Source of the DNA: Candidatus Helarchaeota archaeon
Lineage (GTDB): Archaea; Asgardarchaeota; Lokiarchaeia; Helarchaeales; HEL-GB-A
Direction of reading: 5' to 3'
Length of the DNA stretch: 27,329 nt
Assembly (NCBI GenBank): GCA_013375405.1
Contig: JABXJU010000031.1
Coordinates: forward strand, 1 to 27,329
In this document: one piece after another, positions 16,014-24,372 of the stretch
Numbering within the stretch: the first letter of the stretch is position 1
Layout of the letters: every line of letters starts with the position of its first letter
Translations under genes and position numbers: made by a program
Notes under the pieces: generated by a model
Told to the model about the DNA's origin: nothing
Seen by the model: only the letters and a program-made list of their open reading frames with translations
The model's database searches: none

Positions 16014-16703
16014 TTAAAATGCATCTAAAAATTCTCTTAATGCACCCAATCGGGCTTTATTGAAGGTATATTTGATAATATTTTTCTCTTCGATTGGGAT
16101 TATGAAGTCGAGATGTCCTAATTTCTTGAGATGATATTGAACGGTGCTATGATGGAGGCCTAATCGAGAGCTGAGATCAGTCATAGTTAATTGGGTATTA
16201 GTGAGGCATTGGATAATATGCTGGTCATTTTCGTTCTTTGATATTAGAAAAAAGTCATCGTAGGTTTGGGGGAAATCCTTTAGAAAGAGGAGTACGAATT
16301 TAGGGGTGGTATATTTTTTTCTTCGAATATAATTGAAATTCTCTAGTACTTTGAGATGAGTGCGAACGACTCCGCTACTCATGTTTAAGGTCGTGCACAG
16401 CTCTCGGATATGGATGCCTGGATGTTTTTGGATTGTTTCAAAAATTAGAGTACGGGAGGGATTTTCTAAAATTTGTTCTCGCGTTAAAGTTGAACCAGGT
16501 ACGATGAGTTTCCGCCTTAACAGCGAGTATATTGCGCTATAAATTTCCATTTCGGAGACTTTTAGTTTTTGAAGGCAAAAATCAATAAATGTGGCATCAA
16601 ATTGGAAAACGATATGTTTTTTTAATATCTCTTTAATAATAGATAAGACTCTCTCCTCAAATTCAGTGAGGTGATAGGATTTCTTCGCTGTATCAATCGT
16701 CAC
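16014..16703 (-). CDS. Transcription regulator with two winged helices
   Basis: A 229-residue cytoplasmic protein. After an N-terminal helical part (1-75), residues about 80-145 form one winged helix: SRTLIFETIQKHPGIHIREL, then MSSGVVRTHLKVLENFNYI and a KYTTPKF wing. Residues about 158-225 form a second: NDQHIIQCLTNTQLTMTDL, then LHHSTVQYHLKKL. This tandem layout is common among archaeal ArsR/MarR-like regulators. The GTG start immediately follows the TAA of the upstream NosD-like gene (TAAGTG). An AAGGAGG lies in the last codons of that gene, 13 bases before the GTG. Translation of the two genes is therefore probably coupled, and the regulator is likely made in proportion to the surface protein. 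No ligand-binding domain was seen. Confidence 0.85.
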   Translation of the reverse strand: MTIDTAKKSYHLTEFEERVLSIIKEILKKHIVFQFDATFIDFCLQKLKVSEMEIYSAIYSLLRRKLIVPGSTLTREQILENPSRTLIFETIQKHPGIHIRELCTTLNMSSGVVRTHLKVLENFNYIRRKKYTTPKFVLLFLKDFPQTYDDFFLISKNENDQHIIQCLTNTQLTMTDLSSRLGLHHSTVQYHLKKLGHLDFIIPIEEKNIIKYTFNKARLGALREFLDAF

Positions 16704-19700
16704 TTAGGATTCCGCTCCTCCTTGATTTTCAAGAAGTTCCTCTATTAATTGCCTCCGTTGTTCCAGAGGAAGAGTGAGAAGATTTTGTAATATCTCGATT
16801 TTTTCATTTTCTGGGATTGGCATCTGATCCAATTGGGCGATGATATTACTGGAGAGCAATGTAAAAGGGTGTTTGAAAAATTGGATGAGATTTGGATCTT
16901 GAATATTTTTTATTTTTTGAGGTTTTTCATATAACGATAATATTTTGTTTTCGAATTCAGGAGAGTATCCTAGCGCACTACTGATCCATGTCGATTTTCC
17001 TTTTATCGCTAGAGAGGCCCCCCTTCTATGTATAAAAATAAAAACACATGCAATGCTTGCGCTGGCTGCGGCAATGATAATAAGCACCATAATGAGTAAA
17101 TCAAAATTACCAGTCCTTTCTTGGCAATCATTATCTTCTATTACATTACCTATACAATCTGATGATTCATAAAAACAGTGTAAATTCTCATGTAATACAT
17201 TACCTTTTATTACATTAAAATCAGACTTATATAAATAGATTCCATAATATTGATTTTCATTAATGGTGTTGTTGATGATCGTGTTATTTGATGCACTTAG
17301 ATAAATGCCATATCTATTTTGATTAATGGTATTATCCGTAAATGTATTATTGCTACTGGAACCTTCTAATTCAATCCCGTAAACCATATTATTCTTTATG
17401 GTATTATGAGTAAGTGTGGCATTACATGAGTCCTCTAAAAAGATTCCACTTCTTCTATTATTAGACGCGGTGTTGTTGGTCAGCGTATTGTTATTTGAAA
17501 ATTTCAAATGAAAACCATAGAAATTATTCTCATTAGCAGTATTGTTAAAGAATGTGTTATTATTAGAATAGAACAGGTAAATTCCGATCGTTCCGCTTGC
17601 TAATTGACAATTTTGAACGTTCATTGAAGAACAGTTCACGAGAATTACTTGCCCTGCATCGGTCGGGACACTCCCACTGCTTTGATGTTTAAAATAGTAT
17701 ATAGGATGCCCATCAATTAAGTTATCAGTGGATATTGTTTGAACATGATGAGCTATGGTTGTTCCATAGAAACCAATGCCATTCTTGTGAAATTTATTAG
17801 AATAAATTTGGTTATTCCTAGCAACAAACAAAAATAATCCATCGTATCTATTATTTTTCAGGGTGTTGTTGGTAAGCGTGTTGTAATCTGATTGCTGTAA
17901 AAAAATACCGTTCAAATTATGGTTGATGGTGTTATTGGTGAGCGTATTATTGTTTGATAACAAGATAAAAATTCCATAACCATAAATTAGAAGACCCGAT
18001 TCAACTAAATTATAGTTAACGGTATTATTCACAAGTGTATTGAAAGTTGATCCAGACAATTCAATTCCTCGAGAATTATAAGAGGCGGTATTATTGATAA
18101 GCAAGTTATCGTGTGATGAATCTAAACGAAATCCAGCACTTGGCAACATCACTTGATCTATATTATAATTCGCGGTATTATTCACAAGTGTATTATCGTT
18201 TGATGAGCCCAAAAGAATTCCACATTTCACATTAGCATTGGCGGTATTGTGGGTAAGATTATTTGTGTTAGATGATTTTAAATAAATTCCGTAGAGAACA
18301 TTGGTATTGGCAGTATTTTGGGTGAGATTGTTATTGTTTGAGTTTTGTAAATAAATTCCATAATCCTCATTATCATTAGCTGCGTTTTCTATTAAGGTAT
18401 TATTGCTTGAGTCCTTTAAATAAATACCATAATCCTTATTTTCATTGGCATTATTATCCATCAACGTATTATTATTTGAGTCTTCTAAATAAATTCCATA
18501 TTTTTCATTGGTATTAGCGAAGTTCTTCGTAAGCGTGTTGTATTTTGCGTAATATAGATAAATTCCATATCCGATATTGTTACTGCTAATCGTATTATTG
18601 GAAATTGTATTATTATTGGAATAAAAGAGTGAAATACATATTGATCCACTTGATATAACACAACTTGTAACATTAATTAAAGAACAATTCGCGAGAACTA
18701 TTTGCCCTGCATCGGTCGGGACACTCCCACTGCTTTGATGCTTATAATAATAAATGGGTTTCCCATCAATCAAGTTATCAGGGGTTATCTCCTGAATGAA
18801 ATGATCTATAATAGTTCCAGAAAATCCAATCGCAGTTTCCAAGTTATTTTGATAAATTTTGTTATTCTTGGTTTGATTCAAATATATTCCATGATCCCCA
18901 TTATTATTGGCCGTGTTATTAGTTAGCGTGTTGTTGTCTGAGTTTTCTAAATGAAATCCACTATCCCCATTATTATTGGCGGTATTATTGACAAGCAAAT
19001 TATTGTTTGAGTCTTTTAAATGAATTCCATAAAAATTGTGACTATGAGCGGTGTTGTTGATGAGCTTGTTATTGTATGATCCAAATAATTTAATTCCAAA
19101 TTCGCCATTATCATTGGCGTTGTTATTAGTGAGCATGTTGTTATGTGAGTCACCTAAGTAAAAGCCATTGTAATTATCATTTACGATGTTGTCAGCAAAC
19201 GTGTTGTTGCTTGAAAATTTAACAAAAAAACCACAATAATTATTATTTTCAGCCGTGTTATTAATAAGCGTGTTATTATTAGAATAGAACAATGATACAT
19301 CTACCGTTCCACTTGCTAATCGACAATTTTGAACCTTCATTAACGAACAATTCACGAGAAATATCTGTCCTGCGTCTGTTGGAATAGTTTCATTGCTTTG
19401 ATGTTTATAATAATAAATTGGGCGATCATCAATCGTATTATCAACCGTGATGTCTTGAATAAAATGAGACATGGTAGTTCCAAGTAAAATGATTCCCTTC
19501 CCATGAATTGTGTTATTATTGAATTGATTATTAATTGAATCTTCGATTCTAATTCCATAATTTGAACCTTCGATTTCATTGCGTGCAACCACGTTATCGT
19601 GGGATTCGTCAATTCGAATTCCATGTCTTCTATTTCGAATCAAAGTGTTATTGGTTAGCGTATTATTGTGTGATCCACCAAAATAATACTCTAAATAAAC

Positions 19701-20435
19701 TCCCGATAAAGAATTATCATTAGCAGTGTTGTGCGTAAGATTATTTTTGTTTGAATTCTCCAAATGAAATCCAAAATGATTATTATTAGCAGTGTTATTA
19801 GTGAGAGTATTATTGGTTGATTTCATTAGATTAATGCCCCAATAATTATCATTGGCGGTGTTATTGATTAGATTATTATATTCTGATACACGCACCAGAA
19901 TGCCCGAGCCCCCACTATTAACATTAGCGGTGTTTCGGGTTAGATTATTGTAATTCGAATAATATAAATAGATTCCATTATAATAGGCAGTATTGTTAGT
20001 AAGCGCGATATTGGTTGAAATATTTAAAAAAATTCCATAATAATTATCTTTAACCGTATTGTTGATGATTTTAGCGTTGGTCACATTTTTAAGGTTAATC
20101 CCTGCCTTGTGCCAATCAGCGTTCGTGACTGTGCAATTTCTAAGGATGAAATAGGCATCGGTATTCTCAATCAATAAACCATTCGTTCCGAAGCCACTTG
20201 CATCAATTATATAATTTTCAATCACGTACGGATTTCCAGCAGTTCCATTTCCGGAAGTGGCATTGTTACTCAACGCAATATTACCATTTATCACGAATGG
20301 ATCCGCTTTTATTGATAATTGTTGTTCAGAACCAATTACAGATACAAATTTCTCATGTTGAGGTTCTTTGAAAATAAAGATTGACAACATTGAAATCATC
20401 AAAATTATGAAAACTATTCTATAACCACGTTTCAA
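16704..20435 (-). CDS. NosD-like right-handed beta-helix surface protein with cytoplasmic tail
   Basis: A 1243-residue membrane protein. It starts with a signal peptide or anchor (LKRGYRIVFIILMISMLSIFIF). The conserved NosD opening follows, with GNGTAGNPYVIENYIIDA. Dozens of coils of the type NNTLTNNTANNN-x-x-GIYL-x-x-S build a parallel beta-helix as in NosD and pectate lyases. Three copies of a longer insert (HFIQ, ID-x-x-PIYYYKHQS, PTDAGQI) lie near residues 335, 552 and 905. One transmembrane helix lies near 1112-1140, followed by HRRG. The cytoplasmic tail of about 100 residues ends in LPLEQRRQLIEELLENQ. By hand count about thirty NNT triplets occur, each a potential N-glycosylation sequon. 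TTG 20435 is preferred because AAGGGG lies six bases before it; TTG 20450 is also in frame. It probably binds glycans or acts as a surface sensor. No catalytic site was identified. Confidence 0.85.
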   Translation of the reverse strand: MKRGYRIVFIILMISMLSIFIFKEPQHEKFVSVIGSEQQLSIKADPFVINGNIALSNNATSGNGTAGNPYVIENYIIDASGFGTNGLLIENTDAYFILRNCTVTNADWHKAGINLKNVTNAKIINNTVKDNYYGIFLNISTNIALTNNTAYYNGIYLYYSNYNNLTRNTANVNSGGSGILVRVSEYNNLINNTANDNYWGINLMKSTNNTLTNNTANNNHFGFHLENSNKNNLTHNTANDNSLSGVYLEYYFGGSHNNTLTNNTLIRNRRHGIRIDESHDNVVARNEIEGSNYGIRIEDSINNQFNNNTIHGKGIILLGTTMSHFIQDITVDNTIDDRPIYYYKHQSNETIPTDAGQIFLVNCSLMKVQNCRLASGTVDVSLFYSNNNTLINNTAENNNYCGFFVKFSSNNTFADNIVNDNYNGFYLGDSHNNMLTNNNANDNGEFGIKLFGSYNNKLINNTAHSHNFYGIHLKDSNNNLLVNNTANNNGDSGFHLENSDNNTLTNNTANNNGDHGIYLNQTKNNKIYQNNLETAIGFSGTIIDHFIQEITPDNLIDGKPIYYYKHQSSGSVPTDAGQIVLANCSLINVTSCVISSGSICISLFYSNNNTISNNTISSNNIGYGIYLYYAKYNTLTKNFANTNEKYGIYLEDSNNNTLMDNNANENKDYGIYLKDSSNNTLIENAANDNEDYGIYLQNSNNNNLTQNTANTNVLYGIYLKSSNTNNLTHNTANANVKCGILLGSSNDNTLVNNTANYNIDQVMLPSAGFRLDSSHDNLLINNTASYNSRGIELSGSTFNTLVNNTVNYNLVESGLLIYGYGIFILLSNNNTLTNNTINHNLNGIFLQQSDYNTLTNNTLKNNRYDGLFLFVARNNQIYSNKFHKNGIGFYGTTIAHHVQTISTDNLIDGHPIYYFKHQSSGSVPTDAGQVILVNCSSMNVQNCQLASGTIGIYLFYSNNNTFFNNTANENNFYGFHLKFSNNNTLTNNTASNNRRSGIFLEDSCNATLTHNTIKNNMVYGIELEGSSSNNTFTDNTINQNRYGIYLSASNNTIINNTINENQYYGIYLYKSDFNVIKGNVLHENLHCFYESSDCIGNVIEDNDCQERTGNFDLLIMVLIIIAAASASIACVFIFIHRRGASLAIKGKSTWISSALGYSPEFENKILSLYEKPQKIKNIQDPNLIQFFKHPFTLLSSNIIAQLDQMPIPENEKIEILQNLLTLPLEQRRQLIEELLENQGGAES
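17651..17687. repeat. 37-base exact repeat inside the NosD-like gene, copy 1
   Basis: Identical over 37 bases to 18704-18740. It encodes the KHQSSGSVPTDAG part of the longer insert module. Identity at silent positions points to recent duplication or gene conversion between modules; the third module, near 19370, has diverged. Confidence 0.8.
18704..18740. repeat. 37-base exact repeat inside the NosD-like gene, copy 2
   Basis: Identical to 17651-17687, which lies 1053 bases away, equal to 351 codons and so in the same frame. Confidence 0.8.
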
Positions 20436-20502
20436 TTTTTTCCCCTTCAATAAAAGCGAGTAGGACTATCAAATTATCCTTAAGTTTAGAAGGAAATATA
20501 AT

Positions 20503-20510
20503 TTTATAAA
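20503..20510 (-). promoter_or_regulatory. TATA box for the NosD-like operon
   Basis: TTTATAAA on the minus strand lies about 70 bases upstream of TTG 20435. Transcription would start near 20480, leaving a leader of about 45 bases. The rest of the 140-base gap to the acyl-CoA synthetase gene holds no other clear element. Confidence 0.5.
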
Positions 20511-20577
20511 CATAATTAGATCACTTCTCCGCGAAGAAATAAAATAAGTGGAATTGTCCTGATAAAAGAGAAATTGA

Positions 20578-22344
20578 TTAAATTTTAACTTTACCCTCTA
20601 AAATATTTTGATATAGTTTGTTTGTTAAAGACACATACTGTTTTAGTGTTGAATCCCAGAAAAAGAGGGGATCTTGGATATTTTCGATATTATACCCTTC
20701 CTGTCGAATCTTGAACTTTCGTAGTTTGAGTGGACCAGTGAATTCAAACTTTTTCCGAAGACGGAGGAATACAGGAATAGAATAACCCGGTAGTATATCT
20801 AAAACAAACTTGGAAAAATTATCCAGATCGAGATTATAAGACCTTCTTATTTTGATGGCAGCCATACCAGCTTTTCCTTCAGTATGTGGAATAGCTACGC
20901 CATAGACCGCACTCATTTCGATGGCTTCATAGGAGTTCAGAATTTCTTCCACCTCGAGGGTGGAAACATTTTCCCCTTTCCATCGATACGTGTCTCCGAA
21001 GCGATCGGCGAAGGAGAGCCAGTTATCGTCATGGAGTGTCAGCATATCACCCGTATTAAAGTAGGCATCACCTTCCCGGAAACAATTATGGATTAGTTTC
21101 GACTCAGTTTTCTCTTTATTTTTATAACCTGTAAAAATACCCCTTCCTTCAACTATGAGCAAAAGCATACCAGTGTCTCCTGGTATACACTTCGTTAGAT
21201 ACCCATTTTCATCTTTGTAAAAAATTCCAGTTTCTGGATCAACTTTTGCCAGAATAACCCCCGTCATATTACAGCGGCCAATCATTCCAGGAACTTCATC
21301 TATATTCATAAATGGTCTGTGTCCCTCTGTGCTGCCATAGAACTCCCAAATATTCTCAATTTGGAATCGATTTTTAAATTGTTCCCAGATTTGTTTTCTG
21401 AGCCCTAACCCACACACTTTAAGATTGTGGTTTTTCTCATAGGGGCTTACTGGTTGATTGAGGAGGTAACGAGGGATTGATCCCACATACATAGCTAAGG
21501 TTGCTTTGTATTTATGCACATCTTTCCAAAAATTTGAGGCAGAAAAGCGCTTTCTTAGTGCAGTTTTGGCTCCAGTGAGAATAGCTGCCATCCAAGCTGT
21601 CCCTAAGGCCAGATTATGATAAAGGGGAGTAAATATGTAAACTACATCATTAGGAGTCAATCGCGCAGTGGCAGCTCCTATAAGTAATCCTGTAGTAAAT
21701 AATTTTATGTGTTGCATAACTACAGCTTTTGGGAGACCTGTAGTACCTGAAGTAAAAATGTATAAAGCAGTCTGTCGCATTGTCGAATTCCCTGTTGTTT
21801 TTGGATTCACTCCCGATATCGTCTTTAGTTCGCTGGGTAAGTCGATAAAATCATGAGGAATATCTTCAGTGTTGTTAATCACAAAGATTTGGGTATGCTT
21901 GTGAGGTAAAGTATCCATAATCTCATTAAAAGCGGGCAGGCAATCGCCATCTACGACAATCATTTTCGAGTTAGCTATCTTGAATGAATGTGTTAAGGCT
22001 TGCTTCCTTTGATTGATGTTGATTAATGCACTTATTCCTTGAATTTTATTGATTCCAATTGTGGAGAATAGATATTCAGGGGAATTCTCCAGCATCAATG
22101 CAATGGTTTCGCCAGAACCTAATCCAGCTTTGCTAAAGTAATTGGAGATTCGATTACTTTCTTCATTTAAGGCCTGCCAAGTCCAGTGATCATCCTGGTA
22201 GTATAATGAAATATCTTGCGGCATTTCCTTGGCTAATTGCTCAATACGGGTGCCTATACCTTGATCAGGATGGTCATGCAGTTTCTGAACTTCCTGCAAT
22301 AAACAACCATATAATTCGACTTCTTTAGGACTAAAACGGACCAT
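20578..22344 (-). CDS. FATP-type (very) long-chain acyl-CoA synthetase
   Basis: A 588-residue adenylate-forming enzyme. The P-loop-like ATP motif YIFTSGTTGLPKAV lies near residue 195, followed by IFTPLYHNLALGTAW, EFYGSTEGH, YFNTGDML and FADRFGDTYRWKGENVSTLE near residue 445. The RWKGENVST-EVE signature is the hallmark of the fatty acid transport protein (SLC27/VLACS) branch rather than of ordinary AMP ligases. The expected reaction is activation of a long-chain fatty acid to its CoA thioester with ATP. The C-terminal lysine of the family is probably in GPLKLRKFKIRQEG. There is no membrane helix at the N-terminus, so it is probably cytoplasmic or peripheral. It starts at ATG 22344, 17 bases after the DUF6485 gene, in one operon. 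Confidence 0.9.
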   Translation of the reverse strand: MVRFSPKEVELYGCLLQEVQKLHDHPDQGIGTRIEQLAKEMPQDISLYYQDDHWTWQALNEESNRISNYFSKAGLGSGETIALMLENSPEYLFSTIGINKIQGISALININQRKQALTHSFKIANSKMIVVDGDCLPAFNEIMDTLPHKHTQIFVINNTEDIPHDFIDLPSELKTISGVNPKTTGNSTMRQTALYIFTSGTTGLPKAVVMQHIKLFTTGLLIGAATARLTPNDVVYIFTPLYHNLALGTAWMAAILTGAKTALRKRFSASNFWKDVHKYKATLAMYVGSIPRYLLNQPVSPYEKNHNLKVCGLGLRKQIWEQFKNRFQIENIWEFYGSTEGHRPFMNIDEVPGMIGRCNMTGVILAKVDPETGIFYKDENGYLTKCIPGDTGMLLLIVEGRGIFTGYKNKEKTESKLIHNCFREGDAYFNTGDMLTLHDDNWLSFADRFGDTYRWKGENVSTLEVEEILNSYEAIEMSAVYGVAIPHTEGKAGMAAIKIRRSYNLDLDNFSKFVLDILPGYSIPVFLRLRKKFEFTGPLKLRKFKIRQEGYNIENIQDPLFFWDSTLKQYVSLTNKLYQNILEGKVKI

Positions 22345-22361
22345 AATGCATCGCCTTAGAA

Positions 22362-22568
22362 TTAAACTTTATTCTTCCAATAATTAATGAAAGCTCTTAG
22401 GGATCTGTCATAGGTCTTTTCTAATTCGGGAGGGAAAAGGCAGCCTGGTAATTCCTGATTGCTCCAATGCGATTTGATACATTCACAGCACTTACCCCTT
22501 TTACCACAAGACATATAGCTACAACCACAAATTTCACGATTGCGATCTATGTTACATTCCGGAGCCAT
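22362..22568 (-). CDS. Cysteine-rich small protein, DUF6485-like
   Basis: A 68-residue protein with eight cysteines in the first 43 residues (C5, C14, C16, C21, C27, C28, C30, C43). The pattern resembles DUF6485: CN, then C-x-C-x4-C, GKCCECI-x-x-H, LPGC-FPPE and a final TYDRS-x-x-x-FI segment. The spacing suggests a metal site, zinc or iron-sulfur; function is unknown. GAGGTTTTTAAG precedes the ATG, giving a clear ribosome binding site. It heads the operon with the acyl-CoA synthetase (17-base gap) and shares a 140-base divergent promoter region with the PLP decarboxylase. Confidence 0.8.
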   Translation of the reverse strand: MAPECNIDRNREICGCSYMSCGKRGKCCECIKSHWSNQELPGCLFPPELEKTYDRSLRAFINYWKNKV

Positions 22569-22662
22569 CTTAAAAACCTCGATATAGAATTTATATTTTC
22601 TAAATTCAAAAGATCTTTATTAAAAATTCCGTAAGTCGCCTTTTTAAGAATGAGGAATCATG

Positions 22663-22671
22663 TTATTATAT
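22663..22671 (+). promoter_or_regulatory. TATA box for the PLP decarboxylase
   Basis: TTATTATAT is centred about 42 bases before ATG 22709. The expected transcription start near 22692 leaves a short leader containing AGGAGATAAGGTGA. On the minus strand an AT-rich box near 22614-22626 could serve the DUF6485 gene. Confidence 0.4.
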
Positions 22672-22708
22672 CGTAATTGAATTGCAGACTTAGGAGATAA
22701 GGTGAAAA

Positions 22709-24364
22709 ATGGCAACAAAGGGATATAAGGATAAATTAGAAAAAATCTTGACTTTTTTTCAATCCCCTACAAGTAATAGAATTATGGATGGCTATTTTAT
22801 ATTTACGATTTCGCATTTTCTTGACTATTTTGATGATCTAAAGAGTGAGGTCCCGATTTTTGGTGGTGTGCGGGAGAATATTGATGAATTGTATAAGGAA
22901 GCAATGACCTCTCAAATGCCCGGAGAAATTTCAAATATTGAAGACGTCATTCTCCAGATACTTAATTATTGTAAGGGAATGTACAACTGGAGCCATCAAA
23001 ATGCGCAAATGAATGTAATTGGGCCGCCTCCAATTTCTGGGATTATTGCCAAGATTGCGGCTTGTATTGTCAATGCAAATTTAGTATCAGATGAATATTC
23101 TCACAGATTCTCATTGGCTGAGGTTGAAGCGGTTGCAATGATTTCTAACTTGGTAGGGTATGATTCAAGGAAAAGTGGAGGAGTATTTACCTTCGGTGGA
23201 ACCGGAACCAACCTTTATGGCGTAAAAGTAGGACTCGAAAAATGCGCTCCTGGAACTTTCCAGACGGGAATTAAAGACCCTGTTAAAGTATTCGCTTCGG
23301 ATTGTGCTCATTATACTAAATACAATTGTACTCAATGGTTGGGTATTGGATCTGACAATTTGGTCTTAATTCCAACTAACCAAAAAAACGAAATGCTATT
23401 ATCAGTTTTAGAAGAAAAGGTAAAGGCGGAAATCGAAGCTGACAATAAAATTGCCTGTATCATCGCTACTCAAGGAACTACAGATGCTTTTGGAATTGAT
23501 GATCTGAAAGGAATTGTAAAAATTAGAGATAAACTAGTAAAAGAGTATAATTTATCTTACAGTCCTCAAATACATGCTGATGCAGTTATAGGCTGGATAT
23601 GGGCAGTTTTTAATGACTATAACTTTCAAACAAATCCACTTGGGTTTAAAGAAAGAACTTTAAAAAGTTTACGGGCCACTTCTAATCTCATTAAAGAATT
23701 ACGTCACGCAGACAGTTTGGGAGTTGATTTTCATAAAACGGGTTATTCCCCATACATATCTAGCCTCTTTCTGGTAAAAGATAGGGACGATCTATCATTA
23801 ATATCGCGCGACAAATCTACCATGCCATATCTATACCAAACTGGAAAGTATCATCCCGGTATCTTTACGCTAGAATGTTCGAGAGATGCAAGCGGACCAA
23901 TAAATGGGATTTCAAACTTGAACCTCTTAGGTAAGGAAGGATATAGGGTTATAATAGGGCATGTAGTTGAAATGGCGGAATTACTGAGAGATAAGCTGGA
24001 AAGTTATGAATTCATTGATGTTATTAATGACTACAATTATGGAAGTGTAACATTATTTCGTGTATATCCTGATAAAATAAAAGCCAAGGAACATTACCAA
24101 AACGAGTTGAAAGATCCTGTATTCTCAAAAGATTTAGAAAAACATAATAAATATAACCGTAATATTTATGAGTATACCGTTGAAAAAGCCTATAGTGGAG
24201 AGGGTGTTGCACTATCATTCACAGAAGCTTATCGTACTACCGTGTATGAACCGTCCCAAGAAATTAGTGCGATTAAGAGTTTCATTATGAGTCCTTTTAC
24301 CAAGGAAGCTTCTATTAAAAAGGTAATCGACCAGCTTTTAGAAGCGAGAAAAGCAATTCAATAA
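22709..24364 (+). CDS. PLP-dependent amino acid decarboxylase (group II family)
   Basis: A 551-residue fold-type I PLP enzyme. H289-A-D291 (HADAVIGW) supplies the aspartate that contacts the PLP nitrogen, and K343 in DFHKTGY is the expected Schiff-base lysine. FTFGGTGTNLYGVKVGL near residue 165 is the phosphate-binding region, in the position where relatives have TSGGT-x-AN. The N-terminal half carries the typical WSHQNAQMNVIGPPP segment. The family includes glutamate, aspartate, tyrosine and cysteine sulfinate decarboxylases; the substrate cannot be assigned from these motifs. The protein is somewhat longer than usual because of extra C-terminal sequence (about 450-550). It is read divergently from the DUF6485/acyl-CoA synthetase operon and converges with a sulfotransferase gene. 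Confidence 0.85.
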   Translation: MATKGYKDKLEKILTFFQSPTSNRIMDGYFIFTISHFLDYFDDLKSEVPIFGGVRENIDELYKEAMTSQMPGEISNIEDVILQILNYCKGMYNWSHQNAQMNVIGPPPISGIIAKIAACIVNANLVSDEYSHRFSLAEVEAVAMISNLVGYDSRKSGGVFTFGGTGTNLYGVKVGLEKCAPGTFQTGIKDPVKVFASDCAHYTKYNCTQWLGIGSDNLVLIPTNQKNEMLLSVLEEKVKAEIEADNKIACIIATQGTTDAFGIDDLKGIVKIRDKLVKEYNLSYSPQIHADAVIGWIWAVFNDYNFQTNPLGFKERTLKSLRATSNLIKELRHADSLGVDFHKTGYSPYISSLFLVKDRDDLSLISRDKSTMPYLYQTGKYHPGIFTLECSRDASGPINGISNLNLLGKEGYRVIIGHVVEMAELLRDKLESYEFIDVINDYNYGSVTLFRVYPDKIKAKEHYQNELKDPVFSKDLEKHNKYNRNIYEYTVEKAYSGEGVALSFTEAYRTTVYEPSQEISAIKSFIMSPFTKEASIKKVIDQLLEARKAIQ

Positions 24365-24372
24365 TAATATCT

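Noticed and set aside
18485..19624. Open frames in other phases inside the NosD-like gene on both strands
   Set aside because: They are by-products of the repeated Asn/Thr codons; none has a ribosome binding site or a recognisable protein pattern.
16900..20300. Short repeated DNA words (TTATTATTGG-like, NNT codons) that could suggest a CRISPR or satellite array
   Set aside because: The repeats keep one reading frame through a full-length beta-helix protein with varied residues between them; there are no uniform repeats and spacers.
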